Source: a bacterium
GTDB taxonomy: Bacteria; Patescibacteriota; Gracilibacteria; Peribacterales; Peribacteraceae
DNA: 33,279 bases
Direction: 5' to 3'
Assembly: GCA_027623015.1 (NCBI GenBank)
Contig: JAQBVR010000013.1
Coordinates: 1 to 33,279, forward strand
The number at the start of each line of letters is the position of its first letter. Position 1 is the first letter of the stretch. A program made the position numbers and the translations under genes. The notes beneath the pieces are model-generated. The model saw only the letters and a list, made by a program, of their open reading frames with translations. It was not told the DNA's origin and did not search any database. Below, piece after piece: positions 19,799 to 27,392 of the stretch.

Positions 19799-21114
19799 GT
19801 GGCATCCTGATCTCTGGTGGCGTAGTTGTGACTTCCGAAGGACCCAAGGAGATGGATCTACTTTTAGAAGATGGGACCATAAAAATTCCAAATTCCAAAT
19901 TCCAAATTCCAAATTCCAGTGGAGTTATCAACGCAACGGGCCATCTCATCTACCCAGGTCTCATAGACTGCCATGTCCACTTTCGTGAGCCTGGAGCAAC
20001 ACACAAAGCAACCATGGCGACAGAAGCGCTGGCAGCTCGTAGCGGCGGAGTCACCACCGTGTGCGAGATGCCAAACACCACTCCTCCAACGACGACCATC
20101 GAAGCATTTGCAGATAAAGTAGAACGCGCCGAAGCTGTAGAAGATTGCGATATTCGCTTTTTCTTCGGAGCAACTGAACAGGGGCATATCGATCAACTGC
20201 GGTTACTGTGGACGGAACCAGACTACGAACATCTTCGTTCTCGTTGCAGTGGTGTAAAAGTATTTTTCGACCACTCAACGGGAAATCAAAAGATAGAATC
20301 TGCATTGTTAGATGAGCTGTTTGCCATGTGTGGAGAACTCAGCATTCCGATTGTCGGACACTGTGAAGATCCAGAGATCAATGCTGCTGCATCTGCAAAT
20401 GTGGATGTCATGGTGAGCCCGACGAACCAACACTCACAGATGCGCCCACCAGAAGCAGAGGCTAAGGCGATAGCGCATGCGATCACACTCAGCAGAGAAC
20501 ATGGTGCAGCATTTCATGTCGCACACATGTCGACAGCCGAAGGTGTGCAGCTTGTTGCAGATGCGAAGGCTGAAGGACTACCTATTACTTGTGAGGTAGC
20601 ACCACACCACCTTCTTCTGACAGTCGACCACTATGAACACATGGGGACACTCGTAAAGATGAACCCCCCACTGCGAGAGGAGCGGCATCTCGATGCACTT
20701 TGGGCAGCTGTCGAAGACGGAATAGTCGACTGTATTGCTACAGACCACGCCCCACATACCATCGAAGAAAAGGCTCAACAGCCACCGCTCTCCTCGCCAA
20801 GTGGCGTGCCGGGAGTGGAGACCATGCTGCCATTACTTTTGACGGCAGCAGCAGCAGATCCTGGCTTCTATCAGCGCATACTAGATCTCTGCTTCACAAA
20901 TCCAAATCGTATCTTTAACCTTGGAAAAGAAGGAATAGAAGAAGGCTCGTCTGCAGATATCGTCATCGTCAATCCCGCTGAAGAATGGGAGATACATGGA
21001 AGCGAACTGCATAGTAAGTGTGGATGGACGCCCTACGAGGGTGCAAAGGTAAAGGGGAGAGTGAAGCATGTATTGAGGGCTTGTGAGGATTACACGCTTA
21101 AAACATTGGCTTGA
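19795..21114 (+). CDS. pyrC: Dihydroorotase (class I)
   Basis: LIYPGLIDCHVHFREPGATHKATMATEALAARSGGVTTVCEMPNTTP; IATDHAPHTIEEK; ATGA overlap with pyrB. Confidence 0.95.
   Translation: MSGILISGGVVVTSEGPKEMDLLLEDGTIKIPNSKFQIPNSSGVINATGHLIYPGLIDCHVHFREPGATHKATMATEALAARSGGVTTVCEMPNTTPPTTTIEAFADKVERAEAVEDCDIRFFFGATEQGHIDQLRLLWTEPDYEHLRSRCSGVKVFFDHSTGNQKIESALLDELFAMCGELSIPIVGHCEDPEINAAASANVDVMVSPTNQHSQMRPPEAEAKAIAHAITLSREHGAAFHVAHMSTAEGVQLVADAKAEGLPITCEVAPHHLLLTVDHYEHMGTLVKMNPPLREERHLDALWAAVEDGIVDCIATDHAPHTIEEKAQQPPLSSPSGVPGVETMLPLLLTAAAADPGFYQRILDLCFTNPNRIFNLGKEGIEEGSSADIVIVNPAEEWEIHGSELHSKCGWTPYEGAKVKGRVKHVLRACEDYTLKTLA
19883..19917. repeat. Heptanucleotide tandem repeat (AAATTCC)5 inside pyrC
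   Basis: Five exact 7-bp units; encodes IPNSKFQIPNS at about residues 30-41. Confidence 0.93.
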
Positions 21115-21222
21115 GGATGCATATCATCGAATGAACCAAGGGGACCAAAGGAGCCAAGGGCACCAAGGTGTTAAGCATGGGTCCCATTGGTCCCCTTGGT
21201 CCCCTTGGTATATCATCCTCCC
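21113..21222. repeat. ~110-bp imperfect palindrome with internal ACCAAGGGG-type tandem units
   Basis: GAGGATG.ATAT...ACCAAGGGGACCAA...TTGGTCCCCTTGGTCCCCTTGGTATATCATCCTC between the pyrC stop and the next ATG. Confidence 0.75.
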
Positions 21223-22230
21223 ATGCGCCAAGAAATAGCCAACATCATCCAAGAAGCAGAAAAGCACTTAAACTTCTCTACACTTTTACATCCCCTCAAT
21301 GCCGACGCACAGAAAGAAGGATTTTTATCTGATAAGATCGAAGAGCCAACATTCATGTATATCGATGCACATATTCCAGATGTAGAATTTCCTGTGTTTG
21401 ACGATGAAGGTTCCGTGGCAGATTTATACCGCGAGAGAATGGATCACGTTTCATTGCTTGCTGGCCTTCTTAAGGCAGTTGGCAATGATGCTGTATTCAC
21501 ACAGTTGAGCTTGGATGTCCTCCCTATAAAAAGTATTTCTCTAGATAAAAGACATGAAAAATCAGTCATAATGCATGCCGAGGCAACATTTGATGCACCA
21601 ATGATTGCTGAAAGATTTATGCAGGCTCTGGCACAGATAGGCTGCACAGATTGGTCTGTCGAGATTCGTAACAACATTTCTTCGCGTTTGACTGCAGACC
21701 AATGGGAAAAATTACTTATTATTCGAGAGGATGTTGTGTTATCTGAGGATGCGTTACATGCTCTTATTCGTCATGAAATAGGAGTGCATGTATTGCGGTC
21801 CATTAATGGAGCAAAGCAGGCCGAGCCAATTTTGCATGTTGGCACTACACGTGGAAGACTGATAGAAGAAGGTGTTGCTATTTACATGGAACGTAAAGGT
21901 GGGCCATTGAGTTCTCGGGTACAATTGCGACACCAGGCTGTCACCTATGCCCAAACACATAGCTTTCGAGAGACATGGCAGATGCTGCGGGAACATGGAT
22001 GTAGCAAGGAAGGTGCATGGCGATACACCGTGCGCGTAAAACGAGGACTAATACATGGAGCTAGTCACGGAGGCTTCACACGAGATGCATTCTATGCGCA
22101 AGGTTATGAAGAAATGAAGAGATGTATGGCAAATGGATTTAATCTGGCAGCAGTGCTTTCTGCACCGATTCACCCAGAGGAAATAGATTTATTTGATCTA
22201 GAGATATTTGCTCTACCAGAATGGTCATAA
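21223..22230 (+). CDS. DUF1704 / MATCAP (KIAA0895)-like metallopeptidase
   Basis: HEIGVHVLRSINGAKQAEP (HExxxH) followed by RLIEEGVAIYMERKGG; ATG at 21223. Confidence 0.85.
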   Translation: MRQEIANIIQEAEKHLNFSTLLHPLNADAQKEGFLSDKIEEPTFMYIDAHIPDVEFPVFDDEGSVADLYRERMDHVSLLAGLLKAVGNDAVFTQLSLDVLPIKSISLDKRHEKSVIMHAEATFDAPMIAERFMQALAQIGCTDWSVEIRNNISSRLTADQWEKLLIIREDVVLSEDALHALIRHEIGVHVLRSINGAKQAEPILHVGTTRGRLIEEGVAIYMERKGGPLSSRVQLRHQAVTYAQTHSFRETWQMLREHGCSKEGAWRYTVRVKRGLIHGASHGGFTRDAFYAQGYEEMKRCMANGFNLAAVLSAPIHPEEIDLFDLEIFALPEWS

Positions 22231-22273
22231 AATCTAATGAGGAGATGATCACTATCTGCTACAGTTCAGCGCA

Positions 22274-23554
22274 ATGAGCCATATAGGTAAAAAAATCCTC
22301 ATGCTTGGATATAGAGGAAAGGCGTCACACATTGCAAGCGCACAGCATGCAGGAGTTATTGTGGATTTGCTTATAGACAAGTCGGAAATGAAACCTGCGT
22401 ATGAAAATATATTCCATGCAGCCTATGTGGTAGATGATATCTACGATTGGACCGAGATAGAAGCTGTGGCTAGTGCAAACAGATATGATGCGATCTTCAC
22501 GCGTTTCGAAGAATTTACGACCGTCGTTGCAGCTCTAACAGATCACCTAGGTCTACCGGGAGTAGCATTTGCAGATGCGCCAAAGTTTCGGAATAAATAC
22601 CTCATGCGAAAAGCATTTGCAGACCACGATGTGCCGTCAGCAGATTTCGTTCTTGTACAACATCCGGAAGAAGCAAAAGACTTTGTCGCAAAGCACTCAT
22701 TTCCACTTATCGTTAAGCAAATAGCAGGATTTCATTCAAGGTATGTTGCAAAAGTTCATAACCAAGCAGAGCTTGAATCACGTATCATAGAATTTCTTGC
22801 TGCACTTGCACAAGATACATCTCTCATGCACGGAAAATTGCATGGATATAAAGAGGTCATTGCTCCGGATCCTCGTTCATATGTTCTTGTAGAGGAGTGT
22901 CTTACAGGGGAAGAGCTAACAGTGGATGCATTTGTAGTAAACGGAAAAATATTCTCGACTCCAGTATGCAAATACACCATGCCAGAAGAGATGGGGATTC
23001 ATGATCATTATCTTCCAGTGCGGACTATGCCGTACAACATCTCTCCAGAAGAAGAGAAGATTATTAGCACTGCTGTACATGAAGCATTGCATGCGCTTGG
23101 TGCAAACTATTGTGTCACGCATACGGAGGTATTTTTCGATAGAGAAAAGATAGAATGTCGCCTAATAGAAGTGGCATCTCGTGGTGGAGGATTTCGTGCA
23201 GAGATGCTGAGCCATACAAGTGGTGCAGACTACGACCTCGGTGTCATGCGTGCAGCACTTGGGTTAGACCCTGATGTAACGGCAATCTCCTCAAGTTATG
23301 CTGCAGTGGGAGAGGTATTTGCCTCAAGAAATGGAATACTAGAAGCTATTGATTATTCATGCCTAGAAGGACAAGATGATATACATAGGCTGACTATCAA
23401 TAGAAAAATTGGAGATATGGTTGGTCGTGCATCCGATGGTAAGTCATATATTCTCAAATTTCTTGTTTCTGCAGATTCATACGATGCAGCGACAGATCGA
23501 GCAAAAGAGTTACTCCTGAAGATAAGAAACAGTGTTACTGTTCGACAGGCCTAG
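22274..23554 (+). CDS. ATP-grasp ligase (carnosine-synthase/L-amino-acid-ligase-like)
   Basis: KYLMRKAFADHDVPSADFVLVQHPEEAKDFVAKHSFPLIVKQIAGFHSRYVAKV, YVLVEECLTGEELTVDAFVVNGKIFS, IECRLIEVASRGGG. Confidence 0.88.
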   Translation: MSHIGKKILMLGYRGKASHIASAQHAGVIVDLLIDKSEMKPAYENIFHAAYVVDDIYDWTEIEAVASANRYDAIFTRFEEFTTVVAALTDHLGLPGVAFADAPKFRNKYLMRKAFADHDVPSADFVLVQHPEEAKDFVAKHSFPLIVKQIAGFHSRYVAKVHNQAELESRIIEFLAALAQDTSLMHGKLHGYKEVIAPDPRSYVLVEECLTGEELTVDAFVVNGKIFSTPVCKYTMPEEMGIHDHYLPVRTMPYNISPEEEKIISTAVHEALHALGANYCVTHTEVFFDREKIECRLIEVASRGGGFRAEMLSHTSGADYDLGVMRAALGLDPDVTAISSSYAAVGEVFASRNGILEAIDYSCLEGQDDIHRLTINRKIGDMVGRASDGKSYILKFLVSADSYDAATDRAKELLLKIRNSVTVRQA

Positions 23555-23577
23555 TCGTCACCGACTACAATCAAACA

Positions 23578-24720
23578 ATGAAGCCCCCAGCCGATTTTAC
23601 GAAATTTGTCGAAGATGCGTATCCCACATTTGTGCGTATTCTCGAAACAGCAAATCCGCCAGGAGAAGAGGCCCAACTTAGTGCTTTGATGTCGAAAGAG
23701 TTAACAAAGATTGGAGCATCTATGTATAACGATAAGACAGGAAACCTTATTGGCTCACTGGGTGAAGGAGATCATGCGTTACTTTTAGGCGGCCACCTCG
23801 ATAGTGTAGAGCCATGCAGGGGAATCAAAGTAGGGCGCAAGGGGGACATCGTAACAAGTGCTGGCGATACCATTCTCAGTGCAGATGATGGAGCCGGGCT
23901 TTTCGAGATCCTTGTTGCGATGCAGTATCTTGCTTCAAAAAAGATTGCACACTGCCCTGTTGATTTCCTCTTCACAGTAGGAGAAGAAGTTGGAGGTATA
24001 GGAGTGAATGCGTTCGATGCGAGTAGCGTGCGTGCAAAGCATGGCATCTTACTAGACCGCGCAGCATCAATCGGGACTTTCGTTATTGCAGCGCCGTACA
24101 AGCGTAATTTCCGTGTGACCTTCCGAGGAAAGCCTGCACATGCTTTCGAAGCAGAGAAGGGCATCAGTGCTATACATATGGCATCTGCAGCGGTTGCACA
24201 GTTCCCACAAGGGCGTATAAAAGACGATCTCTATGCAAATATTGGAAAGATATACGGTGGAGATAGTGTGAACCAAGTACCAGAATATGCGACAATCGAA
24301 GGAGAGGTGCGTGCATTCAATTCTCTCGATGCTGAAAGTCTTCTCGAACAGTACGACCGCATCATACAGAGTATCCAATATCAGTTTGCGATATCTGAAG
24401 AGGCCAGTCCAGAAGTGTCATTTGAATACACAGACAGGCGTGAGGGGTATCATCATGATCCAACTCTTCCCATCATCAAGCTACTCATGGAGCTGCATGA
24501 GAAGATGGACATCGAAACGCAGACGCAGATCACTCGAGCATGTAGCGACGCTGGTGACCTGACAGCGAAGGGTATTTCAACTATTAACTATGCCAATGGT
24601 AGCAACTGTGTCCACACCAAGGATGAATGGGTGGACATGAAAGACGTGATCCAGATCTCATGGCTAATGACCCAAGTCCTAGAGGAGATAGGTCATAAGC
24701 CTGAGATGCTTCAGTCTTAA
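23578..24720 (+). CDS. M20-family peptidase (PepT-like)
   Basis: LLLGGHLDSVEP, ILSADDGAGLFEILVAMQYL, FTVGEEVGGIGVNAFD, FRGKPAHAFEAEKGISAIHMA, ACSDAGDLTAKGI. Confidence 0.92.
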   Translation: MKPPADFTKFVEDAYPTFVRILETANPPGEEAQLSALMSKELTKIGASMYNDKTGNLIGSLGEGDHALLLGGHLDSVEPCRGIKVGRKGDIVTSAGDTILSADDGAGLFEILVAMQYLASKKIAHCPVDFLFTVGEEVGGIGVNAFDASSVRAKHGILLDRAASIGTFVIAAPYKRNFRVTFRGKPAHAFEAEKGISAIHMASAAVAQFPQGRIKDDLYANIGKIYGGDSVNQVPEYATIEGEVRAFNSLDAESLLEQYDRIIQSIQYQFAISEEASPEVSFEYTDRREGYHHDPTLPIIKLLMELHEKMDIETQTQITRACSDAGDLTAKGISTINYANGSNCVHTKDEWVDMKDVIQISWLMTQVLEEIGHKPEMLQS

Positions 24721-24930
24721 AACTATATACTATTCTCTCAATGAAAAATGTCGCTCCAAACCTAGTAGCTGATTCTCTTTGTCAGCCGCCCTTGTTTGAA
24801 CGAAGGCAGCGCATGGTTGGCTCATTTAGTCACTGAGTGCCAAGTGACCGCAGTCAGCTTGGTCGAAGTGCGCATAGAAATGATGAGCAAATATGTCCTG
24901 AGTGAGGCTCGGCTGGCAGGCGTTTTTGGC

Positions 24931-24959
24931 TCCACCTTTTTTCACGGAAAAAAGGTGGA
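24931..24959. terminator. Perfect 13-bp hairpin TCCACCTTTTTTC-acg-GAAAAAAGGTGGA
   Basis: Perfect inverted repeat between convergent genes, part of a longer repeat-like block. Confidence 0.6.
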
Positions 24960-25030
24960 ATAGTGTTTTGTATAACAGCTAGAACCAAATCCTTTGATAT
25001 AAGGAATTCTTTTTAAACCCTCCCCTTAAT

Positions 25031-25051
25031 CCCCTCCCTTTTAGGGAGGGG
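25031..25051. repeat. GC hairpin CCCCTCCCT-ttt-AGGGAGGGG
   Basis: Perfect 9-bp stem preceded by accctccccttaat; intergenic repeat-like element. Confidence 0.65.
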
Positions 25052-25093
25052 TGCCCTGTATAACTGTGTAATGAGAACGATATAAACAATTTC

Positions 25094-27052
25094 TTATACC
25101 TCCACTATCACCGGAACTATCATCGGTTCCCTACTTAACTTACGATCAAAATATCTATAAAGCGCACCTGTTACAGCTTTTTTAAAAGCACTACGGTCTT
25201 TTTCGCCTCGGTTAAGAGATTCCTCGTACGCTTTCTTTGCGACTTGTGCGACTTCACCAGAGATCTCCGCTTCTTCGCTGCCATAGAGCAGTCCGCGAGA
25301 GATGACATCTGGCGTACCGATAAGTCGACCACTGTCTTTGTATGCACGGAAGACGATAGAAACCATACCTCCTTCGCTCATAATCTTACGATCACTCATG
25401 ACACGTTTGCCTTCGGAAGCAGCTTCTTCACGTCCATCGATGATGACATCGTTGACGGTGTGTTTCTGCTTACTTTTGCGAGCATTGCCATTTGTATCAA
25501 ATTCGAGGATCTCTCCATTGATCAGCATGTGGATCTGGTTATCTTCATACCCAACACTACGTGCGATGTCTGCATGAGCACTACGCATGTACGGTTCTCC
25601 ATGTTCAGGGATGACATGTTTTGCCTTAACGAGACGGTGCATGAGTTGGATGTCTCCTTGATTTCCATGACCAGTAGTATGGAGAGAGAGTTCAGCGTTT
25701 GTTTTAATGATCGCTCCTTTTAGCTGGAGGTTGTTGATCACCTTAGTAACAGCACGTTGGTTTCCGATGATAGGATTTGAGCTAAGAATCACCGTGTCAC
25801 CTTTCTTTACGGCGATCTGTCTGTGTGTACCAAGTCCAATACGTGCAAGTCCTGCGCGTGCTTCTCCTTGGCTACCTGTTGTGATGATAATAACTTCTTT
25901 GTCTGGAATCTTCTCCATGCCAGGACCAACTTTGCGGATCATACCTCGGGGAGCTTTTATGTAGCCCAAGTTTTGTGCGATCTCGATGTTAGTGACCATA
26001 CTACGTCCGGAGATAAAAATCTTTCGGTTGTAGATCTTCGCATGATCGATGATCTGCTGTATACGTGTAAGTAAAGAGCTAAATGTAGAGACAATGATGC
26101 GCCCTTCTGCATCACGCACAAGGTCATGAAGTGTCTTCGAGATATCTGTCTCGCTCTTACTAAAGCCTGGTACTGATGCATTTGTAGAGTCAGCAATGAT
26201 GGCGAGTACGCCATTTTTCCCTAGCTCTGCTAAACGTTGAAAGTCTGCGGGGTCTTCGTTGACCGGTGTCAGGTCAAATTTGAAATCACCCGTGTGCACA
26301 ATAGTACCGTATGGTGTGTGTAGTGCGATGGCAGCTGAGTCAGGAATAGAGTGTGTGACTTTCAGAAACTCTACTTCTACTTTTCCAAGACGGATCTTTT
26401 CACCGTACTCAACAGGGTTGAGACTACACTTCGATGTAAGCTTTTCCTCATCAAGTCTCTTGCGAGCCATAGCTATAGTGAGCTTCGTGCCAAAACACTT
26501 TGGAAAGTGTAGTTGTGGCATGAGGTGTTGTACTGCACCGATGTGGTCTAGATGACCATGAGTAAAGAGCACACCACGAATGCGGTTCTCTCTTCCGCGA
26601 AGACAAGACACATCTGGTATCAAATAATCGATACCAAGCATATCTTCATCGGGAAATTGCAAGCCGAGGTCTACGATATAGATGTCGCCATCTACTTCTA
26701 TAACCATACAGTTGCGACCTACTTGTTCAAATCCTCCAAGAGGATAGATCCGTAGCCCACTCTTTGCACCACCTTGTAGTACAGGAGCAATGTACTTTGG
26801 TTGTGGTTGACCAGGTGGCCTGTGTTGCGGTGGCTTGCCCGAACCAGAACCTGCCCGTCCGGCAGGCGGGTGGGCGGGTCGATTGCCTCCACGGTTGTTT
26901 GGTCGACGATGAGACGGACGTCTCTTTGAACTATCATCTCCAGAGCGACCTGTCTGGGGATGTGATTGTGGTGAACGATTCTGTTGTGAACCTTTCTCCT
27001 TGTCGGGTTGCGTATGTTCGTTTCCGCGCAACCACTCTCCTACTGTTTTCAT
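25094..27052 (-). CDS. rnj: Ribonuclease J with long basic, disordered N-terminal extension
   Basis: LRIYPLGGFEQVGRNCMVIEVDGDIYIVDLGLQFPDEDMLGIDYLIPD, FTHGHLDHIGAVQHLMP, HTGDFKFD, RSMVTNIEIAQNLGYI. Confidence 0.95.
   Translation of the reverse strand: MKTVGEWLRGNEHTQPDKEKGSQQNRSPQSHPQTGRSGDDSSKRRPSHRRPNNRGGNRPAHPPAGRAGSGSGKPPQHRPPGQPQPKYIAPVLQGGAKSGLRIYPLGGFEQVGRNCMVIEVDGDIYIVDLGLQFPDEDMLGIDYLIPDVSCLRGRENRIRGVLFTHGHLDHIGAVQHLMPQLHFPKCFGTKLTIAMARKRLDEEKLTSKCSLNPVEYGEKIRLGKVEVEFLKVTHSIPDSAAIALHTPYGTIVHTGDFKFDLTPVNEDPADFQRLAELGKNGVLAIIADSTNASVPGFSKSETDISKTLHDLVRDAEGRIIVSTFSSLLTRIQQIIDHAKIYNRKIFISGRSMVTNIEIAQNLGYIKAPRGMIRKVGPGMEKIPDKEVIIITTGSQGEARAGLARIGLGTHRQIAVKKGDTVILSSNPIIGNQRAVTKVINNLQLKGAIIKTNAELSLHTTGHGNQGDIQLMHRLVKAKHVIPEHGEPYMRSAHADIARSVGYEDNQIHMLINGEILEFDTNGNARKSKQKHTVNDVIIDGREEAASEGKRVMSDRKIMSEGGMVSIVFRAYKDSGRLIGTPDVISRGLLYGSEEAEISGEVAQVAKKAYEESLNRGEKDRSAFKKAVTGALYRYFDRKLSREPMIVPVIVEV
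26850..26880. repeat. GC-rich palindrome, copy 2, within the RNase J CDS
   Basis: CCTGCC-cgtcc-GGCAGG followed by cgggtgggcgggtc; encodes RPAHPPAGRAG in the N-terminal extension. Confidence 0.75.
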
Positions 27053-27392
27053 TGAAAGTGTTTTAAAAAAATAATAAATGAGTATTTTCTACTCGTCTCC
27101 ACAGTACTCTTGCTACAAGTCCTTTGCAAGGGCTCCAATGTTGAAGCATCTATATTTTGGCTAAGAATAAACAAATTATTGCTTTAGAAATTTGTATTCA
27201 GCAGTATTTGAGTTCAGGAAAACCCCTGATTTTGGAGGAAAAGTATTCCAAATTCTCCAAAGTTTCATGCTAATTTTATGCAAATAATACGGAGTGGAAC
27301 TTCGGGTATTGAATGAAAATTGCAAAATTGCAAATTGAAAATGAGAATTACCGTTGTCCAAAATCAGCTCTATAAGGTAGCGTATTCCCTGT

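Noticed and set aside
21187-21222. Upstream TTG start MVPLVPLVYHPP for the DUF1704 gene
   Set aside because: These codons are just the GGTCCCCTT palindrome; ATG at 21223 is more plausible.
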